Counted from the first letter of the stretch, positions 8,977-17,305 are shown. The stretch is 64,000 bases of DNA from Vibrio hepatarius (GCF_018860525.1 NZ_JAHKPM010000051.1:1-64000); one strand, 5' to 3'. Notes: generated from the letters alone by a model not told the origin. Numbers and translations: made by a program.

Positions 8977-10398
8977 ATGACGGAAATAGATAAATCCGCA
9001 CAGCCTAGCTTAGTCATGGCGATAATGCCTATCGCGATTACTCTGTGCATTCTGGCAGTGCAGCTTTTTATTTTTAATGATTTTACGCCCCATATTCCAC
9101 TTGTTATTGGTATTAGTGTGACGGCTTTTCTTGCTTGGTTAAGAGGCTATCGCTGGCATGATATTGAGGATGGAATATTACATACAGTGCGTTTAGCGAT
9201 GCAGTCTTTGGCCATATTGATGCTTGTAGGGATGATTGTAGGTATCTGGATTGCTAGTGGTACTGTCCCTTTATTGATTCAATACGGTCTTACCATGCTG
9301 AACCCGCAGATATTTTTGGCTGCAAGCATGCTGCTATGCTCGGTTGTTTCTCTGTCTCTTGGAACGTCATGGGGTACGGTAAGTACAGTGGGGTTGGCAC
9401 TTGTAGGTATTGGTGTAGGGTTTGATATACCAATTTACTGGACTGCTGGAGCGGTTGTCTCTGGTGCTTTTTTTGGTGATAAAATGTCCCCCCTGTCAGA
9501 TACAACCAATTTAGCACCAGCAGTGATTGGCGTTGATTTGTTCCAACATATTAAAAACATGCTGCCTACTACAATTCCTGCAATGCTAATTGCATTTAGT
9601 ATTTATCTGTTTGTTGGATTAAGTAACGCACCTTTGGGAAGTGAGGCATTAAATAAAATAGAGCTTATCAATGCTTGTATAGCGGCCAATTTCAATTTAT
9701 CCGCTTGGCTTTTAATCCCTCCAGTTTTGGTATTAACCTGTTCCTTTTTTAAGTTACCTACTCTGCCATCTTTATTTATTGGAGTGGTGAGTGGTGCTCT
9801 GATTGCCAATGCTATGCAAGATGCATCTTTACATGAGTTGTTCAAATACGCTCAAAATGGATATCAAATAGAAACAGGTGTTCAAGAGATTGATAGCTTG
9901 CTTGCTAGAGGAGGTATTCAATCTATGACATGGGTTATTACTTTGATCATGATATCACTCGGTTTTGGCGGAGCGTTAGAAAGAACCAGATGTTTAGAAA
10001 CGATAGTGGAAGCAATATTAAGTAAAAATTGTTCGTTTTTTCGTCTTCAAGCATCAGCGATTGGTACTTCAGTTGCAACCAATTTAGTCGCCGGCGACCC
10101 ATATTTATCTATTAGTTTACCGGGACGAATGTTCGTACCTGTGTATGAAGCAAAAGGGTACTCGAAGCTGAACTTATCGCGAGCAGTCGAAGAGGGAGGA
10201 ACACTTATTTCTCCACTTGTGCCTTGGAATGCAGGTGGAGCAGTTGTTATTAGTGCTTTAGGTCTTGGGATCGCTGAAGGTAATATTGAAAATTTATTAT
10301 ATATTCCGCTAGCTTTTGCTTGCTGGATATCACCTGTAATCAGCCTTATCTTTGCCGCAACAGATAAATTTATTTTGCGAGAGGTCAGCTATAACTGA
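8977..10398 (+). CDS. NhaC-family Na+/H+ antiporter-like membrane protein
   Basis: 473 aa with about 11-12 hydrophobic segments. The family signature GAFFGDKMSPLSDTTNLAPAV lies near residue 165, and SPLVPWNAGGAV near residue 410 matches NhaC-type antiporters. It follows purU by 164 bases on the same strand, with AAGGAAG before the ATG, and may belong to the same operon. In the inner membrane it could exchange Na+ for H+ or for an organic substrate. A role in taking up sarcosine or a related methylamine, or in Na+ balance during osmolyte catabolism, is inference from position only. Confidence 0.85.
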   Translation: MTEIDKSAQPSLVMAIMPIAITLCILAVQLFIFNDFTPHIPLVIGISVTAFLAWLRGYRWHDIEDGILHTVRLAMQSLAILMLVGMIVGIWIASGTVPLLIQYGLTMLNPQIFLAASMLLCSVVSLSLGTSWGTVSTVGLALVGIGVGFDIPIYWTAGAVVSGAFFGDKMSPLSDTTNLAPAVIGVDLFQHIKNMLPTTIPAMLIAFSIYLFVGLSNAPLGSEALNKIELINACIAANFNLSAWLLIPPVLVLTCSFFKLPTLPSLFIGVVSGALIANAMQDASLHELFKYAQNGYQIETGVQEIDSLLARGGIQSMTWVITLIMISLGFGGALERTRCLETIVEAILSKNCSFFRLQASAIGTSVATNLVAGDPYLSISLPGRMFVPVYEAKGYSKLNLSRAVEEGGTLISPLVPWNAGGAVVISALGLGIAEGNIENLLYIPLAFACWISPVISLIFAATDKFILREVSYN

Positions 10399-10469
10399 GT
10401 TAGCAAAGTTTTGTTAGTTGATAAATAGTTTATCTTCAACATAAAATACCGGGTTATATTTTTAAGCTA

Positions 10470-10500
10470 TTGACCTTAACCATAGGGGAAGGTTTATACT
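10470..10500 (+). promoter_or_regulatory. CueR-type copper-responsive promoter
   Basis: A -35 box TTGACC (10470-10475) and a -10 box TATACT (10495-10500) are separated by 19 bases, the overlong spacer typical of MerR-family activation. The spacer region contains the dyad ACCTT (10473-10477) and AAGGT (10489-10493), with CC and GG inside, as in the CueR sites of copA and cueO in Escherichia coli. The next gene starts 25 bases downstream. The downstream genes (Cys/His-rich exported protein and cupredoxin) fit copper control. cueR itself is not in the window. Confidence 0.75.
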
Positions 10501-10524
10501 TTGGTTTCGAACTAAAGGCATACT

Positions 10525-10959
10525 ATGAATCATTCACTTAAACATACTTTGATTACGTTATTCAGTATCTTAGCGATGCTGATGACAAGCTATGTATCGA
10601 GTTCGCCTGTGATGTCAGTTGATAGTATGCTTTCACAAGTTCAGACATCAGAGAATGCGCATTGCCAGACTCGCTTCAATCAGTCTGACAATATATCGGA
10701 GAGTGTCAATCATACTAGATGCCATACGATGAAAAGTGTCTCTGCGGAAGGCATGCAGGGGCCAGTGTCAATTCATTGTAGGGATTCCAATCTTAGTGTT
10801 GACAACTGCTGCCCCTCTGTATGTTCTAGTGTGCTTTATCCTTTAGATACGTTCGAAGATCTGGGTTCACTGCCATTTTCTTTAGCGCCCTACCAATCAC
10901 TTAAAATTGGCTTAACAGCTACACATATTACTGGTTTACTTCGTCCCCCCTCTTCTTAG
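10525..10959 (+). CDS. Small exported Cys/His-rich protein, probably copper related
   Basis: 144 aa, no family that I can name with confidence. An N-terminal hydrophobic segment (residues 9-28, ending near VSSS) looks like a signal peptide, so the protein is probably periplasmic. It has cysteines in the HCQTRF, RCHTMK, HCRDS and DNCCPSVCSS contexts, which could bind Cu(I). The gene lies directly behind the CueR-type promoter and 114 bases before a cupredoxin gene on the same strand. It is reminiscent of small CopL-like or Vibrio cot-locus proteins, but that is a guess from context and composition. Confidence 0.7.
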   Translation: MNHSLKHTLITLFSILAMLMTSYVSSSPVMSVDSMLSQVQTSENAHCQTRFNQSDNISESVNHTRCHTMKSVSAEGMQGPVSIHCRDSNLSVDNCCPSVCSSVLYPLDTFEDLGSLPFSLAPYQSLKIGLTATHITGLLRPPSS

Positions 10960-11073
10960 TTTAATTCTCATTATTGCTCGTTCTCAAACATATTATGCAC
11001 TTTGCTTCTAATTGGTGGAGCTAGTTGTTATGCAAAATAAAATACGCATAAAATTATTTAATAAGGTAAACAG

Positions 11074-11553
11074 ATGAAAAAGATACTAATCGCACTACTT
11101 TCTTCAATCATAGCAAACTCGGTTTTCGCTGATGCTGGCCATACCACCACGGGACATTCGAAGATGGGTATTGAAGACATGTCAGAAGTTGGTATGCCAG
11201 CAAAAGGGGCGCAGCCAAATAAGGTCATTGATGTATTGCTTAACGATGACATGACTATCCAATTTAAAAAAGGGGTCAACATTGAACCAAATGATGTCGT
11301 GCAGTTTGTAGTCAAGAATCTTGGTAAAATTGACCATGAGTTCACTATTGGTTCAGCGAAAGAGCAGTTAGAGCATCGAGAAATGATGAAAACCATGCCC
11401 CAGCATATGCACGACTCTGGAAGTGCGGTTACCGTCAAACCGGGGGAGTCCAAGCAGGTTTTATGGCATTTCCACGGAAATAATAACGTTGAGTTTGCCT
11501 GCAATATTCCGGGTCACGCAGAAGCTGGCATGGTTAAAAAAATGACGTTGTAG
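11074..11553 (+). CDS. Periplasmic cupredoxin (plastocyanin/azurin-like copper-binding protein)
   Basis: 159 aa. A signal peptide covers about residues 1-19 (cleavage after FADA). The blue-copper fold has the expected type-1 ligands: His88 in DHEFTIG, Cys143, His148 and Met153 in FACNIPGHAEAGM (spacing C-x4-H-x4-M). A His/Met-rich stretch (HTTTGHSKM, KTMPQHMHDSG) could bind more copper. AAGGTAAACAG precedes the ATG. It probably shares the CueR-type promoter of the previous gene and would buffer or shuttle periplasmic copper. A hairpin follows at 11572-11599. Confidence 0.9.
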   Translation: MKKILIALLSSIIANSVFADAGHTTTGHSKMGIEDMSEVGMPAKGAQPNKVIDVLLNDDMTIQFKKGVNIEPNDVVQFVVKNLGKIDHEFTIGSAKEQLEHREMMKTMPQHMHDSGSAVTVKPGESKQVLWHFHGNNNVEFACNIPGHAEAGMVKKMTL

Positions 11554-11571
11554 TTTGTTTTTATTTTTAGC

Positions 11572-11599
11572 TCGCCAGTGCTATTTAGAGCGCTGGCGA
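11572..11599 (+). other. Hairpin after the copper gene pair
   Basis: Arms 11572-11582 and 11589-11599 pair over 11 bases with one G-U. No T tract follows (the next bases are A-rich), so it may protect the 3' end of the mRNA rather than terminate by itself. Confidence 0.4.
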
Positions 11600-11721
11600 A
11601 AAATAAATCTGTATCATCATGATGTCGAAATAGTATTAATAAATTCAATAAAAGTCTGAACGTTTTAAAGCTGTAAAATGCTTTACAAACTCAGGCCTTT
11701 CTATTGAGACCGCAGCTTCAT

Positions 11722-11871
11722 TTAGCATTTGGTCTTTGTCCTCTTTACAAAGGGGGGCGTATTGTCAAACTGCCGGTAGGCGGCTTCCTCACTTGGAAAG
11801 CATTCTTGGCTTACGGGGTCATTCTTCTGCGATCTGGTGAAAGAAAAAGGGTTTAAGTTAAATCGACTCAT
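11722..11871 (-). CDS. Unannotated 49-residue small protein
   Basis: Found by reading the reverse strand of an apparently empty gap. ATG is at 11871 and TAA at 11724-11722. A ribosome site TTAAGGAAG lies just upstream. The start of the product is MSRFNLNPFSFTRSQKNDPV and it contains CFPSEEAAYRQFDNTPPFVK; composition is polar with two cysteines (24 and 49) and no membrane segment. I do not recognise a family. The codon content looks like a real gene, but a 150-base ORF could occur by chance. It is on the opposite strand from both neighbours. Confidence 0.45.
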   Translation of the reverse strand: MSRFNLNPFSFTRSQKNDPVSQECFPSEEAAYRQFDNTPPFVKRTKTKC

Positions 11872-12017
11872 AGTACTTCCTTAACATCAGCTGTTCTCAT
11901 AGCTTGAATTGTAAAATCTACTGAATATATGTTGGAGTATAGCGGAGCTGTGATAAGCAACCTCTTTTCTAACTGTACATAGGCGGTGCTTTTCGGTAGC
12001 ATGTCTGTCCTTCTTAC

Positions 12018-12674
12018 ATGATCGAAATTGACGAGACTTTAGCAGCGTTAATACGCTCAAACATCATGCGCAGTATTCATACCAATATAAAACCCGAGTT
12101 TGAGCCTTTATTGTCAGAGTTAGCGGTACATGCTTTGCTGCATTTATGGACTAACCATAGCGCTAAAGTATTAGCGTATAAGTCTCGATCTGAGATTAAC
12201 GATATTCTTTCTGCTTGGCTGAATAAGGCAGGGAATAGTAAGAAATACAAGCCCTTAAAGAAGAAAATACGCTCTCTAGTGACTCATGCTCGTTCTCAAC
12301 GCTTAGATATGGAGTTGATGCTAGATAACTTATTATCACCTCTATACGGTGATGAACTTCCTCATTTGGATAGTTTCCTTCTGCTTATTAATATGCTTGA
12401 AAAAGAACTCAATACGACGGTGTTGGTGTCAAGTCCAGAGAGTGTTGATTTATCCTATAACTCAAATGGCTGCCTACTATGTGTTTTATCGTCAGATCTT
12501 AATGTGCATTTTGATAACAGAAATCGCTTAACCAAGGGTATTTCAATGTTATTTCGTGGTTCTCGAGGGGAGAAACACGCCATATTACGTATCATATATG
12601 CCTCCTCGATATTTGAGCACAAAGTCGACTATGAAGATGATCACTTTCTACGGTTCTGCCTGACCATTAAGTAA
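12018..12674 (+). CDS. DUF2913-like protein of unknown function
   Basis: 218 aa, soluble, mostly helical in its first 130 residues. The pattern LAVHALLHLWTNHSAK, the basic segment around KYKPLKKKIRSLVTHARSQ and then LDSFLLLINMLEKEL resembles the DUF2913 family known from Vibrio and enterics; I give this from memory of the family shape only. The C-terminal half (about 140-218) is beta-rich. No clear ribosome site precedes the ATG. The gene is isolated, with about 460 bases upstream and 660 downstream. Function unknown. Confidence 0.65.
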   Translation: MIEIDETLAALIRSNIMRSIHTNIKPEFEPLLSELAVHALLHLWTNHSAKVLAYKSRSEINDILSAWLNKAGNSKKYKPLKKKIRSLVTHARSQRLDMELMLDNLLSPLYGDELPHLDSFLLLINMLEKELNTTVLVSSPESVDLSYNSNGCLLCVLSSDLNVHFDNRNRLTKGISMLFRGSRGEKHAILRIIYASSIFEHKVDYEDDHFLRFCLTIK

Positions 12675-12764
12675 CGCCTTGTTTTATTTAATAACTAAGC
12701 TTGCAAAACACTCCTCGATTGTGAACCTTAAAAGCCTTTGGTTTTTTGCACTGAGTTATGGCAG

Positions 12765-12943
12765 TTGAGATAATCACCTTATCAAATGATAAATCAAACA
12801 ATAGGGTCTATGCTTATTTTATCTACATGGAGTTTTTTGTTTGACCCATGTTTGCGCTTGGGAATGGAAGGCAGTTCTGTCTCCTTTATGACTTTCACTT
12901 CCCACATTATAAAACGGCAGCCACTGGCTGCCGTTCGTTTTAC
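12765..12943 (+). ncRNA. Candidate small RNA upstream of fadL (promoter plus terminator)
   Basis: TTGAGA (12765-12770) and GATAAA (12788-12793) are spaced 17 bases apart and could drive a transcript from about 12800. It would end at the intrinsic terminator with arms 12913-12922 and 12926-12935 and a T-rich tail, about 140 nt long. The terminator is 240 bases past the nearest upstream gene and 390 before fadL, so it belongs to no obvious mRNA. It is also possible that it ends a long 3' UTR of the DUF2913-like gene. Confidence 0.3.
12913..12943 (+). terminator. Intrinsic terminator (orphan)
   Basis: Perfect 10-bp stem, arms 12913-12922 and 12926-12935, loop ACT, followed by CGTTTTACTT. The reverse strand also has a short T-rich tail, so it could work in both directions. 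Confidence 0.75.
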
Positions 12944-13088
12944 TTAATCGTGAAATGTGAAAGTATTTTCGCCACTGTATATTCTCACCTCTGTGTTTAC
13001 ACCCTTCAAATTTTCATCTATTTATTAACCTTTGTGTAACTAGATGTAGTTTTTGCTCATTTGTCGCACTAAAGAGACAGTAATTACT

Positions 13089-13105
13089 ATCTGCTCGGAC
13101 CACTT
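13089..13105 (+). promoter_or_regulatory. Probable FadR operator upstream of fadL
   Basis: TGCTCGGACCA (13092-13102) matches the FadR core TGGTCNGACCA at all but one position. It lies about 240 bases before the fadL start. Together with the perfect site before fadH it supports fatty-acid control by FadR, which is not in the window. Confidence 0.55.
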
Positions 13106-13270
13106 TTTGTTTATTTTCGTATCTAATACCACGTCCTTAACAAATTGTTGACATCAATCTGACTGGGGCGCTCAGAGGCGTTTAATCCTTCTAGAGAGCA
13201 ATATAATTATAGTTTTGTTACTAGTGTGACTATTTCCTATTGGATCCATCATTTTGATAATAAATCTTGA

Positions 13271-13297
13271 GGTGATTAAGCGTAAAAACGCATCACC
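13271..13297 (+). other. Leader hairpin before fadL
   Basis: GGTGAT/ATCACC and GCGT/ACGC pair around an AAAA loop, with a TAA bulge. It ends about 38 bases before the fadL ATG and has no T tract, so it is more likely an mRNA leader structure than a terminator. Confidence 0.4.
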
Positions 13298-13334
13298 AAA
13301 TTATGTCTAATTCTATTCATATAAAGAGGCAAGA

Positions 13335-14582
13335 ATGAACACAAAGCAGTGCTCCTTGTTAGCAGTGTCCATCCTACTCGCCAGCCAAGCACACTCGGCA
13401 GGCTTTCAAGTGGCGGAACATTCCGCATCCGGTTTAGGTCGAGCATTTTCAGGCGAAGGCGCTATTGCCGATAATGCAAGTGTATTGGCTCGTAACCCTG
13501 CAGCCATGATGAGGTTTGAGCAAGCAGCCTTTTCAGGTGCTATCTCCTTTATCGATCCAGAAATTGATGTCAAAGATGTCAGCAATAATGAGCAATCCAA
13601 TGATATCGCGCCTTTTCAGGTTGTGCCAGCCAGTTACTACATAGCGCCAATTAATCAAAGCTGGGCCTGGGGTCTTGGTTTATTTACCAATTATGGTGTT
13701 GCCACCGACTACCCAACCGATATCTCAGCGGGTGATATGGCGGGTAATACCTCGCTGCGTTCGGTCAATTTAAACCCTAATATTGCTTATCGCTTAAATG
13801 AGTTTTGGAGTTTTGGTGCAGGTGTAAATTTGGTTTACGCCGAAGCTGAATTAACCCGCTATAAAGGTGAAATTGCCGATTACAGGGGGGGTAATGCAAG
13901 TGATAAGCTGATTGGAATGACAGGGAAAACCTTTGGTTATGGTTGGAATATCGGCAGCTTATACGAGCTTGATGAGGATAACCGCTTTTCTTTGGCCTAT
14001 CGCTCTGCGGTCAACCTAGATTTTGATGAGGGTAAATTTAATTCTTATAGTTCAGGAATTGCCACAGAGCCTACGGTGACTGGGCGCCTTAAAGTTGAGT
14101 TACCAGCGATTATTGAGTTTTCTGGTTTTCATCAGTTGAACTCCCAGTGGGCTGTACACTATAGCTGGCAGCGCACGGATTGGAGCACCTTTACTAAGCT
14201 TGAAGCCACTAATCCAAACTGTACCTTTGACGGTGTCCCAGGTCGATGCTTCTATAAAGCGGAAGACTATAACGATAATGATCGTTTATCACTCGGCGCA
14301 ACATACCAACTCAATAAAGAATGGACCTTAAGAGCTGGCTACGCTTTTGATGAGCAAGCCGGTAAAGCGACACTGAGCATTCCAGACAGTGATCGTCATT
14401 GGTATAGCACAGGTTTCACCTACCAATGGAGCCCAGCTTTATCCTTTGATGCAGGCTTTGCCCTTGTTATGAGTGATGACGGTTCGTTTAAAGAAACGAA
14501 TGGTTTAAAAGAAGAGCGCACTTTTGAATCACAAGGTCGCGCCTTTATCTCCTCGATACAAATCAATTATCTATTTAACTAA
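13335..14582 (+). CDS. fadL: FadL-family outer membrane long-chain fatty acid transporter
   Basis: 415 aa. Signal peptide residues 1-21, cleaved after AHS. The mature N terminus AGFQVAEHSASGLGRAFSGE is the hatch motif of the OmpP1/FadL/TodX family, followed by NPAAMMRF and a beta-barrel that ends in an aromatic-rich strand with terminal Phe-Asn. GAGGCAAGA precedes the ATG. The next gene, a VolA-like lipase, starts 11 bases after the stop, so the two are surely cotranscribed. In Vibrio cholerae the same pair lets the cell cleave lysophospholipid and import the fatty acid. Vibrio genomes often carry several fadL copies, so the symbol denotes the family. Confidence 0.92.
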   Translation: MNTKQCSLLAVSILLASQAHSAGFQVAEHSASGLGRAFSGEGAIADNASVLARNPAAMMRFEQAAFSGAISFIDPEIDVKDVSNNEQSNDIAPFQVVPASYYIAPINQSWAWGLGLFTNYGVATDYPTDISAGDMAGNTSLRSVNLNPNIAYRLNEFWSFGAGVNLVYAEAELTRYKGEIADYRGGNASDKLIGMTGKTFGYGWNIGSLYELDEDNRFSLAYRSAVNLDFDEGKFNSYSSGIATEPTVTGRLKVELPAIIEFSGFHQLNSQWAVHYSWQRTDWSTFTKLEATNPNCTFDGVPGRCFYKAEDYNDNDRLSLGATYQLNKEWTLRAGYAFDEQAGKATLSIPDSDRHWYSTGFTYQWSPALSFDAGFALVMSDDGSFKETNGLKEERTFESQGRAFISSIQINYLFN

Positions 14583-14592
14583 GGTCAGTGGA

Positions 14593-16905
14593 ATGATAAG
14601 TAAGAAACATATTCTTAGCTTGGCTGTGCTGTTGGTGACAGCTGCTCTAACCGCTTGTGGTGATGACAAAGGCAGCTCTGGAACAGGGCCAGAAGCGTAT
14701 ATCGCAGAATCGCTATCTCATAGTACCACGGTCAAGATGGACCTTGATCCCAATAAGCCATCTGTGCCTCTAAACAATAATCTGTTTCTTGATCCGGAGA
14801 CAGGTAAATTAAAGCTTCCATATAAACTAAGCCATATCACTGATCCTATGTTTGCGCTTGGCTATGCCGATGGGTTTTCTACATCTATGCCACTCTATAT
14901 CACTGTTGATGGCAGAGGATTTGGTGACGGCCTAAGATCGATCGCAGAGGGAGTCAGCTTATTTAATGTTAACACTTCTAGCAAGCTAACTTATGGCGTT
15001 GATTTCGTAGCTTCAACTTTGGATGATAAAATTATCGTCGTTCCGCTTAAGCCTTTTAAACCCAGTACGAACTATGTGTTGGCGCTAACCAATCAAATCA
15101 AAGATGTACAAAATGAGTCGATTGGCATGTCTAGGACTTATGCTGGGCTGAATTCTCACCCCTATAATGATGGTAAGTTAGGCTATTTGCAAGCCATGCT
15201 TAAAGGTCAAAAAGTGATCGCTGAGAAGTTCGGCATTGATCCTAAAACCATGGTGTACTCTTCTACTTTTACCACTGGCTCTGTGGGCAGTGTAATGACT
15301 GAAACTGCGAAAGAGATGTTAAAGTTAAAATCTGCGGACAATGCTAAGTTTAGAGCTAACCCAGATAATTTAGATCTCACAGATGCTTACTCATTGACGC
15401 TAACGGAATACAGTGATGGTAAGAATGTGCAACTATTCACCGATGGCTTAGAGAAGGTTGATGCATTTAAAGTCTCTGAAGAGGGTGCTGCTTTTAAATT
15501 AGTATTTCATCAGTACTACACCAGAAGTGCTGCTGAACAAGTGTTGGGCAAAGTTAATGTCACCAAAGGTATAGTCAAGCTACCTTACTTTTTGGAAACG
15601 GGTGCTAAGTTCGCCACCACACCTTTTGAGCCTGCCAACCCAGAGGCTTCAGTGGTTAGTCGCTATAATCCCATCCCTAAAATAAAAGCCTTGCAAGAAG
15701 TAGAATTTATTCTCTTCACGCCTAAACAAGATGTGCTTAATAGCTTAGATGGCGGCAACCTAAAAGGCTTGGTGGTTTATCAGCATGGGGTTACCTCGAT
15801 AAAAGAAGATGCCTATTCTTTTGCTGCTGACCTTGTTGCTAAAGGATTGGCAGTTATTGCTATCGACCACCCTATTCATGGCGAAAGAAAGGTTAATGGC
15901 GAGGTGAGAGCTCATACGTATGATGCTACGCCTTATCTTAATCTTGCGGCATTGCCCGTAGCCAGAGATAATATGAGGCAAAGTGTTTTTGATATTCTTG
16001 GCCTACGCTTAGCTTTGGAAGATCAATATCTTGAAATACAATCAGATAAGGTAGTGCTTGGCCCACTAGAGAGTGTTAATAGAGATAACGCTCTAAAGCT
16101 TGAGTCTACCAACATTAAGTTCCTAGGCCACTCACTGGGCGGTATTTTAGGTAATACGGCGATGGCTATTGCTAACGAGACAGGCGCCGAAGAATATCAG
16201 TTTAGCTCAGCAGTATTTGCCAAATCGGGTGGGCATATTGCTGAATTGCTATTTGCTTCAGAAACGTTTGGTCCCCTTATCAAGCACAAGTTAAATAAAT
16301 CAAACCCTGGTTACCAAGATTATGTTAGTGGTGTCTGTGAGAAGAAGCCTATTCCACTTAAAGAGGGAAAATGTTATGCGGATTTTGCAACCAACAATCC
16401 TGAAGCTGCTAAGTTGATTGAGAAAACACTTGTACCATATAAAATTATTGCTCAAACCTTAATTGATACTGTGGATCCTCATTCAGTGGTTAGTGCAGGT
16501 CTTTATCCAAATGACTTGCCAACACTTTTAATTCAAGTTGAGAATGATGATACTGTTCCCAATAATGGTTCAGGTACCGCATTGTCTATACCAACAGGTG
16601 GTTTTGTTGGAACGGAAGGTTTACGCAGTGCTTTAAAAGGCCCAGATGTTAGTGTTAATAGCCTCTTCGCCGAGTATGCAACAGGAGATCATAAATCATT
16701 ATTAATTCCTGACATTGGGGAGAGGTGCCTTAATGTTGCGGGCGATGCAAAAAGTGGTTTTGACTCACTATGTGTAATGAAGCAATACGCCAATACAGAG
16801 TCAATGAGAAAGTTAGTGGTGGATTTTCTATCGAATGATAGTGAAGAACTTAAAAATATAGATTCAGATCTTGTAACGTTGACAGCTTTAAAAGGCGGGA
16901 AATAA
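14593..16905 (+). CDS. volA: VolA-type surface lysophospholipase/lipase lipoprotein
   Basis: 770 aa. The ATG at 14593 starts a lipoprotein signal ending in the lipobox LTAC; the frame is open further upstream only inside fadL. The N-terminal region matches the bacterial virulence factor lipase domain, and the C-terminal alpha/beta hydrolase has the nucleophile elbow GHSLGG with Ser514. The family includes VolA of Vibrio cholerae, which is exposed on the cell surface and releases fatty acid from lysophosphatidylcholine for uptake by the partner FadL. It shares a transcript with fadL and is followed by a terminator at 16973. Confidence 0.9.
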   Translation: MISKKHILSLAVLLVTAALTACGDDKGSSGTGPEAYIAESLSHSTTVKMDLDPNKPSVPLNNNLFLDPETGKLKLPYKLSHITDPMFALGYADGFSTSMPLYITVDGRGFGDGLRSIAEGVSLFNVNTSSKLTYGVDFVASTLDDKIIVVPLKPFKPSTNYVLALTNQIKDVQNESIGMSRTYAGLNSHPYNDGKLGYLQAMLKGQKVIAEKFGIDPKTMVYSSTFTTGSVGSVMTETAKEMLKLKSADNAKFRANPDNLDLTDAYSLTLTEYSDGKNVQLFTDGLEKVDAFKVSEEGAAFKLVFHQYYTRSAAEQVLGKVNVTKGIVKLPYFLETGAKFATTPFEPANPEASVVSRYNPIPKIKALQEVEFILFTPKQDVLNSLDGGNLKGLVVYQHGVTSIKEDAYSFAADLVAKGLAVIAIDHPIHGERKVNGEVRAHTYDATPYLNLAALPVARDNMRQSVFDILGLRLALEDQYLEIQSDKVVLGPLESVNRDNALKLESTNIKFLGHSLGGILGNTAMAIANETGAEEYQFSSAVFAKSGGHIAELLFASETFGPLIKHKLNKSNPGYQDYVSGVCEKKPIPLKEGKCYADFATNNPEAAKLIEKTLVPYKIIAQTLIDTVDPHSVVSAGLYPNDLPTLLIQVENDDTVPNNGSGTALSIPTGGFVGTEGLRSALKGPDVSVNSLFAEYATGDHKSLLIPDIGERCLNVAGDAKSGFDSLCVMKQYANTESMRKLVVDFLSNDSEELKNIDSDLVTLTALKGGK

Positions 16906-16971
16906 CTTCCTGACTTTAAGTGATTAACCACAGTACGACTTAACATTCACTCAATTGATCTATAATAAAAT

Positions 16972-17000
16972 GTAGGCGGCGGAAACGTCGCCTTATTTTT
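16972..17000 (+). terminator. Intrinsic terminator after volA
   Basis: AGGCGGCG and CGTCGCCT pair around a GAAA loop with one internal mismatch, followed by TTATTTTT. Confidence 0.7.
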
Positions 17001-17025
17001 AATCAAAATATTGAGTGAGGCGAAT

Positions 17026-17259
17026 ATGGAAATGCACCAGCACTCGATGCCTGATTTGTTTATGCAACTTGGGCTCGATAGCTCAGATGATAATATACGA
17101 GAGTTTGTCCAAACACACAGTGGCTTGGTAGTGGGCACGGCGCTGCATGAAGCTTTCTTTTGGTCGCGCTCTCAGGCTACATTTTTAAAACAAGCCATTG
17201 ATGAAGATGCTGATTGGGCAGAACTTGTTGACCAACTTGACGCCATGTTAAGAGGCTAG
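17026..17259 (+). CDS. DUF2789 family small protein
   Basis: 77 aa, cytoplasmic. The N terminus MEMHQHSMPDLFMQLGLDSS and the following IREFVQTHSGL fit the DUF2789 family of small helical proteins of unknown function, common in Vibrio and Pseudomonas. The ATG at 17026 was chosen over a TTG at 17011 because TGAGGCG is placed correctly before it. It stands alone between two terminators. Confidence 0.85.
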   Translation: MEMHQHSMPDLFMQLGLDSSDDNIREFVQTHSGLVVGTALHEAFFWSRSQATFLKQAIDEDADWAELVDQLDAMLRG

Positions 17260-17305
17260 AATGAGTTTACACCTTTGCTATGGATTGTGTCGAGCAAAGC
17301 GATTT

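Larger units (their letters stand above)
12675..13334. other. 660-base intergenic region before fadL
   Basis: No protein gene is supported. An open frame at 12848-13039 runs straight through a strong terminator hairpin and is rejected. The region holds a possible promoter (12765-12793), an orphan terminator (12913-12943), a FadR-like site (13089-13105) and a leader hairpin just ahead of fadL (13271-13297). Confidence 0.7.

Noticed and set aside
12848..13039. 63-codon plus-strand ORF upstream of fadL
   Set aside because: It runs through the perfect terminator hairpin at 12913-12935 and has no convincing ribosome site.
14524..14592. Upstream extension of volA
   Set aside because: It lies inside fadL in another frame; the ATG at 14593 starts a proper lipoprotein signal.
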